From assembly GCF_005047655.1 (NCBI RefSeq), contig NZ_SUKF01000004.1, positions 388,978 to 452,977 of the forward strand: a DNA stretch of 64,000 bases. Reading direction: 5' to 3'. Both the position numbers and the translations under genes were made by a program. Source of the stretch: Sinimarinibacterium arenosum (GTDB lineage Bacteria; Pseudomonadota; Gammaproteobacteria; Nevskiales; Nevskiaceae). Below the pieces are notes generated by a model. It was not told where the DNA came from, did no database searches, and was given only the letters and a program-made list of their open reading frames with translations. Shown here in pieces: positions 38,915-49,736 of the stretch (position 1 is its first letter; the number at the start of each line of letters is the position of its first letter).

Positions 38915-40203
38915 ATGTTCCTGTCTGTTCTGCGTGCCGGCTGCATTGCGGCTGGCGCTCTGTTGTCCGCGGCGATGCCGGCCCATGCTGGCGAGCCCGT
39001 CTCGGCTGATCTGAAGTCCTATCTTGACGATGTACTCCGCGCGCACCCGGCGCTGAAGGTGGCCGATGCGGAAGTCGCAGCCGCCGAGGCTCGCGCACAA
39101 GGCCTCGGACGGCCTGTCTACAACCCCGAATTCGGCGTCGGCGGCGAACACGGCCAGAGCCAGTCGCTCGAAGCCGGGTTGAGCCAGACCTTTGACCTGT
39201 CCGGCAAGCGCGAGGCGCGTCGAGCCAGTGGCCAAGCCGAACTGGCCATCGCGATTGCCGAACGCACCGAGCAACGGCAGCGCATCGCCACCGAGGTGCT
39301 GAAGGCACTGGCCGACCTCTACGGCCAGATCGCCGCCTCATCGCTGGCAGAGCAGCGGCTGGAACTGCTGGAACGATTTGCCGATGTCGCCGATCGGCAG
39401 TACCAGGCCGGCGATATCGGCGTGCTCGATCGTGATCTTGCCGCGCTGGCCCGTGCGGAAGCGATTGCGGTGACCGGTCGCATCGAACTGAATCTGCTGA
39501 AAGCACAACAGGCCCTCGATGCCGCGACCCGCCATCCCGGTTACCCGCCACCGGCGCTGCCCGATCAATTGCCGGAGTCCGGACGATTGAATGCGGATTA
39601 CAACGCCCTGGCCGCCGCACTTCCCGGCGTTCGCGCAGCCCTCGCCAGGACAGAGGCAGCACGCGCCGACATTGCTATTGCGCGCAGCGAAACCCGAAGC
39701 GATCCAACCGTGGGTGTTCGTGGCGGCTTTCAGGAAAACCGTGGCGGCGGCAGCGGCGGGTCGCTAGTCGGTTTGGAGCTGACGATTCCGCTGTTCCTGC
39801 GTAACAACTTCAGGGCGCAGGTCGCCGCAGCCGATGCCAAGGCCTCGGCTGCCAGCATCGAATCCGATGCCAGCTATCGGCTTGCCGTCGCCCGCATGAA
39901 GGCGGCCGCGACCCAATACGGCCGGACCTACACGGCCTGGCAGCGTTGGAGCGGACTGTCGTCGGCCCGCATCGATGCCAGCGTCGAACTGCTCGACAAG
40001 GTCTGGCGCGTGCGCGAAATCAGTACCGCCGAATACCTGCTGCAGCTCCGGCAACTGCTCGACGGCCGCGCCGCCGGTGCCGAGCTGCGTGCACAAACCT
40101 GGGCGTCCTGGGCCGAATGGCTCGACGCCTCCGGACTCTGGCAGGCCTGGCTCGATGCCGCCGCCTCATCCGACTCCCTCAATCCCACCGCCTCGTCGGG
40201 GAA

Positions 40204-40207
<4 letters not shown>
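38915..40207 (+). CDS. czcC: Outer-membrane efflux protein, CzcC type
   Basis: TolC-family outer-membrane channel of a tripartite metal exporter. The 430-residue precursor has a signal peptide ending MPAHAG, and the duplicated OEP pattern (ALKVADAEVAAAEARAQG and AALARTEAARADIAIARSE) with LGLELTIPLF-like VGLELTIPLFLRNNF. The start at 38915 has a perfect GAAGGAG seven bases upstream. It overlaps czcB by ATGA. Confidence 0.88.
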
Positions 40208-41337
<1,130 letters not shown>

Positions 41338-41347
41338 GGTTCGCGCC

Positions 41348-44300
41348 ATGATCAATGCCATTGTCAACGCGGCCGTGCGCGGCCGCTTGTTCATCCTGCT
41401 CGCCTTGGCCGCTGTCCTGCTCGCCTGTGCGCTGCTGATCCCCAAGCTCAACCTCGACGCGTTTCCGGACGTGACCAACGTCCAGGTCGTGGTCAACACC
41501 CAGGCGCCGGGCCTCGCCGCCGAAGAAGTCGAGCAGCTGATCACCTACCCCGTGGAATCGGTGATGTATGCACTGCCGGATATTGCCGAAGTGCGCTCGG
41601 TATCGAAGGTCGGCCTGTCGGTGGTCACTGTCGTGTTCAAGGAAGGCACCGATCTGTACTTCGCCCGCCAGCTGGTTTTCGAGCGCCTGCAGGCGGCTCG
41701 GGAGCAGATTCCCGATGGCGTTGGCGTGCCCGAGATGGGGCCGAACACCTCCGGTCTCGGTCAGGTGTTCCAGTACGCGCTGCGAGCCGATGACCCCAAG
41801 CAGTACGACATCATGGCGCTGCGCAGTCTCAATGACTGGGTGGTGAAGCTGCTGCTGGCCCCGACGCCCGGTGTCACCCAGATCCTGTCCTTCGGTGGCG
41901 ATGTCCGGCAATACCAGGTGCAGGTCGATGCCGCGCGCCTGCTGGCCCAGAAGCTGTCGGTCGAAGAAGTGGCGAAATCGATCGAAGATAACAATCGCAA
42001 TGCCGGCGGCTGGTATGTCGATCGCGGTGCCGAGCAACTGGTCCTGCGCGGCGTCGGCTGGGTGCGCAGCGGCGCGGAAGGCCTGCGCGATATTGCCAAC
42101 ATCCCGATCAAGAACGCCGACGGCGTGTCGGTCAAGGTCGGCGACGTGGCAACGGTGGCCTACGGTCCGGAAGTACGCCAGGGCGCGGTGTCGATGTCGG
42201 TCCGCAATGCCTACGGCACGCCCCGTGCGCTCGGCGAAGTGGTCACGGGCATCGTGTTGAAGCGGCTCGGTGCCAACACCAAGGCGACCATCGACGGCGT
42301 CAAGGCGAGGCTGCCGATCATCCAGAAAGCGCTGCCGAAGGGCGTGGAACTGGTGCCCTATTACGACCAGGCCGATCTGGTCAACAAGGCGGTCAGCACG
42401 GTCACCAAGGCGCTGCTCGAAGCCTTCGTGCTGATCGTCATCGTGCTGCTGTTGTTCCTGATGAACGTGCGCGCGACGCTTCTGGTGCTGCTGTCGATCC
42501 CGCTGTCGCTGGGTCTGGCGCTGGCGGCCATGTCGTACTGGGGTGTGTCGGCCAACCTGATGTCGCTGGGTGGCCTGGCGATCGCCATCGGCATGATGGT
42601 CGACGGCTCGGTGGTGATGATGGAGAACATCTTCAAGCACTTGTCCGAACCCGATTCGGAACATGCGGCGCATGCAAAGTCAGTCAATCCGGGCGACCCC
42701 GATCCCTACGACTCCGCTCACGACCGGCACAGCATGGCGGTCCGCATCATGTTTGCCGCCCGCGAAGTCGGCCGGCCTGTGTTCTTCGCCGTGTTGATCA
42801 TCATCGTGGTGTTCACGCCGCTGTTCTCGCTGGAAGGGGTCGAAGGCAAGCTGTTCCAGCCGATGGCCATTTCCATCGTGCTGGCGATGCTGGCGTCGCT
42901 GGCAGTGGCATTGGTCGTGATTCCGGCCCTGTCGAGCTATTTCTTCCGGGGTGCGGTACATCACCGGGACAACTTCGTGCTGCGCTTCCTGGAGCGCACC
43001 TACAGAAACGTGCTGGACTGGGCACTGGGTCATCGCAAGACCATCGTCGGTGCGGCGGGTGCGATGTTCGTCGGTGCCCTGGCGCTGGTACCGCAGCTCG
43101 GTACCGAGTTCGTGCCGATCCTCGAGGAAGGCACGCTGGGCATGCGCATCACGCTGGCACCGTCGGTGAATATGCCGACCTCCGTCGGCCTGTCGAAAAA
43201 GGTCGAAGCGAAGCTGATGGAGATCCCCGAGATCACTTATGTGCTGAACCGCATCGGCCGGCCGGAACTCGGTGGTGATCCCGAGGACGTCAACAACCTG
43301 GAGTGGTACATCGGCGTGAAGCCGGCCGATCAATGGCAGTCGGCGAAGAATCGCCCCGAGATGGAAGCGCTGATCGCCGAAAAGCTCGAAGCCTTTCCCG
43401 GTCTGCTGGTCGCCTTCGGTCAGCCGATCGCGACTCGGGTCGACGAACTGCTGTCCGGTGTCCGTGCCCAGCTGGCGATCAAACTGTTCGGGCCTGATCT
43501 CACGGTTCTGGCGGAAAAAGGGGCAGCGATCGAAGCACTGACGCGCAGCGTGCGCGGGACCAAGGATGTCGCGATCGAGCAGATCGAGGGGCAGGCACAG
43601 CTCGTGGTCCGGCCGGATCGCGACCGGTTGGCACGCTACGGCATCCCGGTCGCCCAGGTCATGAACCTGGTGTCTGACGCCATTGGCGGCAAGACCGCCG
43701 GCCAGGTCATCAGAGGCAACGAGCGTTACGACATCACCGTTCGACTGGCGGAAGCCAACCGCGCCAACACCGAAGCGATCAAGGCCCTGGTGCTGCAAGG
43801 CACCAACGGCAGCCAGGTGCGGCTGGGCGATGTCGCCGACCTCGACATCGAAGCCGGCCCGCCACAGATTCGCCGCGATGACGTGCAGCGGCGCGTCGTG
43901 ATCCAGGCCAATGTCGAAGGCCGTGACATGGGCAGCGTGGTCCAGGAACTCGACGAACGCATCGCCCGCGAAGTGAAACTGCCGCCGGGCTATTCGGTGG
44001 TGTTCGGCGGGCAGTTCGAGAACCAGCAGCGCGCGCAGGCGAAGCTCGCAATCGTCGTTCCGCTCGCGCTCGGCCTGATCTTCCTGCTGCTGTTCTTCGC
44101 CTTCAGCTCGATCGGCCAAGCGACCTTGATCATGGTCAACGTGCCGCTGAGTCTGATCGGCGGCATCGTCGCCTTGTTTCTGTCGGGACAGTATCTGTCG
44201 GTGCCGGGGTCGATCGGCTTCATCGCGCTGTTCGGCGTGGCGGTACTGAATGGCGTCGTGATGGTCACGGCGATCAACCAGCGGCTGGCCGACTCAGGCG

Positions 44301-44545
44301 ATGCCGCGCGCGCAGTGTCCGAGGGAGCGTTCTCGCGCCTGCGACCGGTGTTGATGACCGCCTTCATCGCCGCCCTAGGCTTGATCCCGATGCTGCTGGC
44401 GCAAGGCATCGGCTCGGAAATCCAGCGACCGCTGGCCACCGTCGTGGTCGGCGGTCTGTTCTCGTCGACCTTGCTGACCCTGGTCGTGTTGCCGGCGCTG
44501 TACCCGGTGTTCTCGAAGAAACTGATCGTGCCGGACGAAAACTGA
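41348..44545 (+). CDS. czcA: Heavy-metal RND efflux pump, CzcA family
   Basis: HME-RND proton/metal antiporter of 1065 residues with twelve helices and two periplasmic loops. Helix 4 carries AIGMMVDGSVVMMEN (residues 413-427) with D419 and E426; the DFG of CzcA is replaced by AIG, so zinc/cobalt specificity should not be assumed. Directly after it, residues about 433-461 form an extra cytoplasmic loop rich in His and Asp (SEHAAHAKS, DPYDSAHDRHS). Normal RND landmarks such as the second-half helix set (IFLLLFFAFSSIGQA) are present. Starts ten bases after czcB. Confidence 0.92.
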   Translation: MINAIVNAAVRGRLFILLALAAVLLACALLIPKLNLDAFPDVTNVQVVVNTQAPGLAAEEVEQLITYPVESVMYALPDIAEVRSVSKVGLSVVTVVFKEGTDLYFARQLVFERLQAAREQIPDGVGVPEMGPNTSGLGQVFQYALRADDPKQYDIMALRSLNDWVVKLLLAPTPGVTQILSFGGDVRQYQVQVDAARLLAQKLSVEEVAKSIEDNNRNAGGWYVDRGAEQLVLRGVGWVRSGAEGLRDIANIPIKNADGVSVKVGDVATVAYGPEVRQGAVSMSVRNAYGTPRALGEVVTGIVLKRLGANTKATIDGVKARLPIIQKALPKGVELVPYYDQADLVNKAVSTVTKALLEAFVLIVIVLLLFLMNVRATLLVLLSIPLSLGLALAAMSYWGVSANLMSLGGLAIAIGMMVDGSVVMMENIFKHLSEPDSEHAAHAKSVNPGDPDPYDSAHDRHSMAVRIMFAAREVGRPVFFAVLIIIVVFTPLFSLEGVEGKLFQPMAISIVLAMLASLAVALVVIPALSSYFFRGAVHHRDNFVLRFLERTYRNVLDWALGHRKTIVGAAGAMFVGALALVPQLGTEFVPILEEGTLGMRITLAPSVNMPTSVGLSKKVEAKLMEIPEITYVLNRIGRPELGGDPEDVNNLEWYIGVKPADQWQSAKNRPEMEALIAEKLEAFPGLLVAFGQPIATRVDELLSGVRAQLAIKLFGPDLTVLAEKGAAIEALTRSVRGTKDVAIEQIEGQAQLVVRPDRDRLARYGIPVAQVMNLVSDAIGGKTAGQVIRGNERYDITVRLAEANRANTEAIKALVLQGTNGSQVRLGDVADLDIEAGPPQIRRDDVQRRVVIQANVEGRDMGSVVQELDERIAREVKLPPGYSVVFGGQFENQQRAQAKLAIVVPLALGLIFLLLFFAFSSIGQATLIMVNVPLSLIGGIVALFLSGQYLSVPGSIGFIALFGVAVLNGVVMVTAINQRLADSGDAARAVSEGAFSRLRPVLMTAFIAALGLIPMLLAQGIGSEIQRPLATVVVGGLFSSTLLTLVVLPALYPVFSKKLIVPDEN

Positions 44546-44576
44546 TGTCCGGCAGATCGAATACGGAGTGCGGAAG

Positions 44577-46796
44577 ATGACCAAGTCCCCTGCTAAGGAT
44601 GCCTGCGGCAGCTGCAACGCTATCGAACTGGAGCCGACACCCATGGCAGTCGACCGCAGCCGCCAGCAGTTCCGGATTCCGACGATGGATTGCGCCAGCG
44701 AAGAGTCGGAGATTCGCCATGCGGTCAATGGCATTGCCGGCATCGGTTCGATGAGCTTCCAGCTCGGTGCGCGCACGATGACCATCGAAGCACCACCTGC
44801 TGCAGTCGAGCAGGCAGTGGCCGCCATTCGCAAGGCGGGCTTCGATCCTCTACCAATTCCGGCTGCGGCGCCGGGTGTGACTGGTGCGAGTTCCAGAATG
44901 GGTGCGCCTCCGGGCCTGGTCACTCCGCTACGCAAGATGGTTCTGGCGCTGGTGCTTGCCGTGGCTGCGGAGGCCATCGCGTACTTCCTGTCCGAAGGAA
45001 CCGCGACGACCGTCGCCGAGATGGTCCTCGCCCTCGGCGCGATCTGGCTGTCCGGCTTCGATACCTACAAGAAAGGGCTCGCGTCGCTGCGCCGTGGTCG
45101 CCTCAACATCACAGCGCTGATGACCGTAGCCGTCACTGGCGCTTTCCTGATCGGGCAATGGCCGGAAGCGGCGATGGTGATGGCGCTGTACTCGATAGCC
45201 GAACTGATCGAGGCCCGCTCGCTGGATCGGGCGCGAAACGCGATCCAGAGTCTGATGGCACTGACGCCCGACAAGGCCGAGATGCGTCAGCCGGATGGTA
45301 GCTGGATGATGTTGCCGGCCACGGAAATCCCACTCGAAGCCATCGTGCGCATTCGTCCCGGCGCACGCCTGCCCCTGGATGGCGTGGTGACCGCCGGCAA
45401 CAGCGCTATCGACCAGTCGCCCGTCACCGGGGAAAGCATTCCGGTCGACAAGACCATCGGCGATCCGGTGTTTGCAGGCACCATCAATCAGTCGGCGGAG
45501 CTTGAATTCCGCGTCACTGCGGCAGTGAGCAACACCACGCTGGCGCGGATCATCCATGCGGTGGAAGCCGCGCAGGGCACGCGGGCACCGACGCAGCGCT
45601 TCGTCGATCGATTCGCGGCCATCTATACGCCCGGCGTATTTGTACTGGCACTTGTGGTGGCGTTGCTGTCACCGTGGCTGGCGGGATGGACGTGGACGGC
45701 TTCCTTCTACAAGGCGCTGGTCCTGCTGGTCATCGCCTGTCCTTGCGCGCTGGTGATTTCAACACCGGTGACCGTGGTCAGTGCGCTGGCAGCAGCTGCT
45801 CGCCGCGGCATCCTGATCAAGGGCGGTACGTACATCGAGGAAGCGCGGAAGATCTGCGCAATCGCGCTCGACAAGACCGGCACGATCACCGAAGGCAAGC
45901 CCAAGCTCGTTGAGACCGAGATCCTCGACGGCTCTGATGGCGAGGCCTTGCTAACTGTCGCGGACAGCCTGTCGTCTCGATCCAACCATCCGGTTTCCAA
46001 GGCGATCGCCGACGGCTTGAACCGCGAAGCCGAGGAGGTCACTGGATTCACGGCAATCGTGGGACGAGGCGTGTCAGGCCAGATGAGCGGCGAACGCTAC
46101 GTGATGGGCAATCACCGCCTGATCGAGGAACTTGGGCTGTGCAGCCCGGCGCTTGAAGCCAAGCTCAAGGTTCAGGAAGAAGCCGGGCGTACGGTCACCG
46201 TGCTGGCGTCGAGCCGAGCGGTTCTGGCGCTGTTTGCCGTTGCCGACACCATCAAGGAAACTTCCCGAACCGCGATCGCCGAACTGAAAGCATTGGGTGT
46301 CACGCCAGTGATGTTGACCGGCGACAATCAGGCCACTGCACGCACCGTCGCCGAGCAAGCAGGTATTGCCGACGCGCGCGGCAACCTGCTGCCGGAAGAC
46401 AAGCTGCAGGCCATTGTCGAGATGCGCAGCCAGTACGGCCCAACGGCAATGACCGGCGACGGCATCAACGACGCGCCGGCCCTGGCCAAAGCCGACATCG
46501 GCATCGCGATGGGCGGCATGGGAACGGATACGGCCATGGAGGCCGCCGACATCGTCATCATGAACGATGACCTCCGCAACATCGCCGTCGCGATCCGGCT
46601 GTCTCGGAAAACCCACGCCGTGCTCTGGCAGAACATCTCGCTCGCGCTCGGCATCAAGGCGGTGTTCCTGGTGATGGCGGTATTCGGCAACGCCTCGATG
46701 TGGATGGCGGTGTTTGCCGATATGGGCGCCAGCCTGCTGGTGGTCGGAAACGGCCTTCGCCTGTTGCGGGCACCGTCCGACGACTGCAAAACCTAG
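44577..46796 (+). CDS. P1B-type heavy-metal ATPase, ZntA/CadA-like
   Basis: Cation-exporting P-type ATPase of 739 residues. It has an N-terminal CGSC pair (10-13), a HMA domain whose CxxC is reduced to a single Cys (M37-D-C39-A-S-E-E), six to eight helices, the actuator TGES, the transmembrane C388-P-C390 motif, phosphorylation D432 in DKTGT, the HP motif (SNHPVSKA) and GDGINDAPAL. CPC together with this HMA variant fits the Zn/Cd/Pb (P1B-2) group. The ATG at 44577 has GGAG eight bases upstream; a GTG at 44568 is the alternative. Last cargo gene. Confidence 0.9.
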   Translation: MTKSPAKDACGSCNAIELEPTPMAVDRSRQQFRIPTMDCASEESEIRHAVNGIAGIGSMSFQLGARTMTIEAPPAAVEQAVAAIRKAGFDPLPIPAAAPGVTGASSRMGAPPGLVTPLRKMVLALVLAVAAEAIAYFLSEGTATTVAEMVLALGAIWLSGFDTYKKGLASLRRGRLNITALMTVAVTGAFLIGQWPEAAMVMALYSIAELIEARSLDRARNAIQSLMALTPDKAEMRQPDGSWMMLPATEIPLEAIVRIRPGARLPLDGVVTAGNSAIDQSPVTGESIPVDKTIGDPVFAGTINQSAELEFRVTAAVSNTTLARIIHAVEAAQGTRAPTQRFVDRFAAIYTPGVFVLALVVALLSPWLAGWTWTASFYKALVLLVIACPCALVISTPVTVVSALAAAARRGILIKGGTYIEEARKICAIALDKTGTITEGKPKLVETEILDGSDGEALLTVADSLSSRSNHPVSKAIADGLNREAEEVTGFTAIVGRGVSGQMSGERYVMGNHRLIEELGLCSPALEAKLKVQEEAGRTVTVLASSRAVLALFAVADTIKETSRTAIAELKALGVTPVMLTGDNQATARTVAEQAGIADARGNLLPEDKLQAIVEMRSQYGPTAMTGDGINDAPALAKADIGIAMGGMGTDTAMEAADIVIMNDDLRNIAVAIRLSRKTHAVLWQNISLALGIKAVFLVMAVFGNASMWMAVFADMGASLLVVGNGLRLLRAPSDDCKT

Positions 46797-46934
46797 CTTT
46801 CGCGGAGCAGTATCAGGCCAGTGAGGCCACTCCGTCGCAATCCTTGCTTTCGGGCTTCCCTGAACCACTGTCCTCGACGGTGTGCAAGCGATTGGGCTGC
46901 CGCGTTCGCTTACCTTGGAAGCGATAGGCCGGAA

Positions 46935-47079
46935 GCCCACTTCCAGAAGCTCATTCGTCTACCAGTACGAACACACCAACCTTTGCACTGCTCAACTCGT
47001 TGGCGTCAGCTGGTCAGCTCGTAAGGCACGACTGCGCAACTTTGCCGGCGATCACTGCTCAACTACTTGGCGTTCTGTA
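46935..47079 (-). repeat. Right-end array of 20-23 bp transposase-site repeats
   Basis: Read inwards on the minus strand from the tip at 47079, units begin at 47061, 47038, 47016, 46994, 46973 and 46953 (spacings 23, 22, 22, 21, 20). The first four are clear: TGAGCAGTGATCGCC, TGCGCAGTCGTGCC, TGACCAGCTGACGCC and TGAGCAGTGC; the inner two are weak. They are inverted copies of the left array, e.g. TGACGCCACCGTAGT at the left and TGACGCCAACGAGT here. The rest of the gap after the ATPase (46797-46934) shows no gene. Confidence 0.8.
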
Positions 47080-47805
47080 CTGGCCGGAGGCGGTGCCGGG
47101 CTGCTGCAGTTTCCGGCGCTGATCCTGCTGGGACTATCCTTCGCCGCTGCTGTGGCGACACACAAAGTTGCCGTTGTCGCCCTAGGTGTCGGCTCCACAC
47201 TGCGCCATGTCCGCGAGGGCGGTATCGACTGGCGCTGGCTGGGCCTGATGACGCTGCTGGGATTGCCCGGCGTGGTGTTCGGCACGCGTCTGGCGCTGAC
47301 GATCCCTGACCGCCCCGGAAAGATCGCCTTTGGCTTGGTGAATATCGGCCTGGGCATCTACTCGATTGTGCGCCCCCAGTTGGGCCTGACACCTCAACCG
47401 CGCAATCGCGAAGGCCGCGGGTTCAGGATCGGCTGCGTTCTGGTGATCACGGTTGGCGGCCTGACAGGCTTGATTCCGTCCGGCCCGGGCGTCTTTACCA
47501 CGTTGCTGTTTCTGACCTGGTTTGGATTTGATTACCGGCAGGCCGTTGCTTACACCATGATCATCGTCGGCCTGCTGTGGAACAGTGCTGGCGCGATCAC
47601 CGCCAGCTGGAGCGGACCGGTGCAGTGGCCGTGGATTCCGGCATTGATCGTCGGCGGTCTCCTTGGCGGGTACGCCGGGGCGCACCTGGGACTGCTGCGA
47701 GGCAATCGGTTCATCAAGCGCGCGTACGAGACCCTGACCCTGCTGATGGGAGCCAGTCTGGTGTACGAGGGTGTTTTTTCGTCCGCGCTGACGCGCGGCG
47801 GTTGA
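47080..47805 (+). pseudogene. 3' part of tauE-like permease gene, split by transposon
   Basis: Begins with the right CTGGC copy and encodes 241 residues of a TauE/SafE-type permease: AGGGAGLLQFPALILLGLS, ATHKVAVVALGVGSTLR, and the second-half repeat GLTGLIPSGPGVFTTLLFLTW. Six or seven helices remain. With the 22 codons at 34169-34234 it forms a 263-residue protein, a normal size for the family. An open frame runs back into the transposon to 46882, so a chimeric product with 66 extra residues is possible but would lack helix 1. Confidence 0.85.
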
Positions 47806-47820
47806 CAGCGTCGCGCGCGA

Positions 47821-48873
47821 CTACGGCGCGGCCATCACAGACGGTTTCAGCACCGCTGGGAGCGTGCTCGACATCAGCCGGGTAATCCGCGCTGGCACAT
47901 CATTGTCGACCTCACGCAGGGCAACGCGGATCGCCGATGCGAACGCCTGTGCGTCTGCGCTGCCGTGTGACTTGATCACGATACCGTTCAGGCCGACAAA
48001 GCTGGCCCCGTTGTAGTTGCGCGGGTCCATGCGGCCACCCAGCGCCTTCAGCGCCGGCATCGCCATCAGCGCCGCCATCTTGGTGAAAATCGAGCGCGTG
48101 AACTCTTCCTTGATGAAGTGGTAGATCATCTTGGCCACGCCCTCGCCGGTCTTCAGGGCGACATTGCCGGTAAAGCCGTCGCAGACAACCACATCGATGT
48201 CGCGCAGAAAGACGCCGTCGCCTTCCACAAAGCCTACGTAGTTCAGCGAGGACGCCTGCAGCAGCTGCGCGGCCTGTTTAATGACCTCGTTGCCCTTGAT
48301 CTCTTCCTCACCGATGTTCAGCAGGCCGACCTCCGGACGCTCAATTCCGCGCGTCGCGGTCACCAGGGCACATCCCATCACCGCGAACTGCAGCAAGTGT
48401 TCGGCGGAACACTCGGCATTGGCCCCCAGATCCAACATGTGGATATGGCCGCTGACTGACGGAATCATCGAAATAATCGCGGGACGATCGATTCCCGGCA
48501 GTGTCTTCAGCACGAATTTGGCGGTTGCCATCAAGGCGCCGGTATTACCGGCTGATACTGCCGCCTGTGCGCGACCTTCCTTGATCAGGTTGATCGCCAC
48601 GCGCATCGACGAGTCTTTCTTGCCGCGCAGAACCTTGGACGGCGACTCATGCATGCCCACCACTTCACTGGCGTGCTGAATCTGCAGGCGCGGATGGTCG
48701 GACGCCTTGCGCTGCTGTAGCGATGCGCGCAGCGCGGTCTCGTCACCGACCAGAATCAGATTGAAGCCACTTTGCTCCGCCAACACGGAAAGAGCAGCGT
48801 CCACGACCGTTTCATGGCCGTGGTCGCCGCTCATCGCGTCGACTGCAAGATGGACTGGTGCCCGCATGGGCAC
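47821..48873 (-). CDS. plsX: Phosphate acyltransferase PlsX
   Basis: Makes acyl-phosphate from acyl-ACP for phospholipid synthesis. The 350-residue protein has LAVDAMSGDHG near the start, VGMHESPSKVLRGKKDSSMR, SAGNTGALMA, LDLGANAECS and DGFTGNVALKTGEG. A GTG at 48873 has GGA at a good distance; the ATG two codons in is the other option. It is third in a yceD-rpmF-plsX operon. fabH, normally next, is absent: the gene is followed by convergent tauE. Confidence 0.95.
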   Translation of the reverse strand: MPMRAPVHLAVDAMSGDHGHETVVDAALSVLAEQSGFNLILVGDETALRASLQQRKASDHPRLQIQHASEVVGMHESPSKVLRGKKDSSMRVAINLIKEGRAQAAVSAGNTGALMATAKFVLKTLPGIDRPAIISMIPSVSGHIHMLDLGANAECSAEHLLQFAVMGCALVTATRGIERPEVGLLNIGEEEIKGNEVIKQAAQLLQASSLNYVGFVEGDGVFLRDIDVVVCDGFTGNVALKTGEGVAKMIYHFIKEEFTRSIFTKMAALMAMPALKALGGRMDPRNYNGASFVGLNGIVIKSHGSADAQAFASAIRVALREVDNDVPARITRLMSSTLPAVLKPSVMAAP

Positions 48874-48889
48874 GCGTCAATCCGACTGC

Positions 48890-49090
48890 TTACTCGCTGG
48901 CTTCAGCCGTTGTCGCCTTTTCGATCACCTTCTTGCCGCGGTAATAACCGTCGGCCGTCACGTGATGACGACGATGGGTCTCGCCCGAGGTCGGGTCGGT
49001 CGACAGGGTCGGTGCCTTGGTCTTGGCGGCCCACTGCGAATGACGATGACCACGCGCCGAGCGCGACTTGCGTGACTTCTGAACTGCCAT
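48890..49090 (-). CDS. rpmF: 50S ribosomal protein L32
   Basis: L32 of 66 residues starting [20 protein letters not shown], with the normal bacterial core [26 protein letters not shown] region and an acidic C-terminal extension. It has no zinc Cys pairs, as usual in gammaproteobacteria. Four bases after yceD. Confidence 0.96.
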   Translation of the reverse strand: MAVQKSRKSRSARGHRHSQWAAKTKAPTLSTDPTSGETHRRHHVTADGYYRGKKVIEKATTAEASE

Positions 49091-49094
49091 TGCT

Positions 49095-49703
49095 CTACTC
49101 CGTTGGGCCCGAGCCCTGATCCTGTTTCGCTTTCAACTGCTGTTTGAGCGCCGCAAACGGATTTTCCCGTTTGGCGACCGGCTCGACCCCCGGTGCGGGC
49201 AACGCAGCGAGAACGGCATTTTCGCACGTTTCGCAGCGTGGCAGCATCGGCAAAGCCAACAACACCTCTTCCTCAACCAATTCCCGCAGCGGCAAGCGGT
49301 CAGCGCGCGCCCAATACGGGTCTGCCGAACCAATGCTGTCGCTGTCCTCGTCCGCCTCGCTTTCGACCAATCGCAGATCAAGCTGGGCATTCAATGGCCA
49401 CGCATACACCCGGTCGCAGCGCAGGCACTGCAATTGCAGCGTCCCACTCAATGAACCGTGCAGTCGCGGCCAGCCACTGCGCGTATCGGCCATCAAGTCG
49501 ACCGACACCGATTGCGCATCGTCCGCAAGCGCTTCACTCAACCGCGGCATCGCCGCGAGCGGCAGATCGCCACAGAAATGCTGCTCCTGCGTCACTGCTA
49601 CTGATGCGCGCACCTCGTGCGGAATACTCATCGCCGTGCGACCTCCTGCGACGCGCTTGCGGCCCAACCGAACCGGCTTGCCTGTTCGAGGGGCGCGCAT
49701 CAT
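49095..49703 (-). CDS. yceD: DUF177 protein YceD
   Basis: DUF177 protein, in E. coli and plants linked to 23S rRNA processing. The 202-residue product has the family's [12 protein letters not shown] and [14 protein letters not shown] segments, a second Cys pair (CETCENA) and the C-terminal [12 protein letters not shown]. The start at 49703 has AAGGGGG ten bases upstream; later starts (49700, 49631) are possible. First gene of yceD-rpmF-plsX and divergent from maf. Confidence 0.88.
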   Translation of the reverse strand: MMRAPRTGKPVRLGRKRVAGGRTAMSIPHEVRASVAVTQEQHFCGDLPLAAMPRLSEALADDAQSVSVDLMADTRSGWPRLHGSLSGTLQLQCLRCDRVYAWPLNAQLDLRLVESEADEDSDSIGSADPYWARADRLPLRELVEEEVLLALPMLPRCETCENAVLAALPAPGVEPVAKRENPFAALKQQLKAKQDQGSGPTE

Positions 49704-49736
49704 AGTGACGCGCCCCCTTAATGTCAAAGAAATTCA

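Noticed and set aside
46882..47079. 66-codon N-terminal extension of the permease frame inside the transposon
   Set aside because: It is the terminal repeat array read in frame; the residues have no homology and the genuine N-terminus is at 34169.
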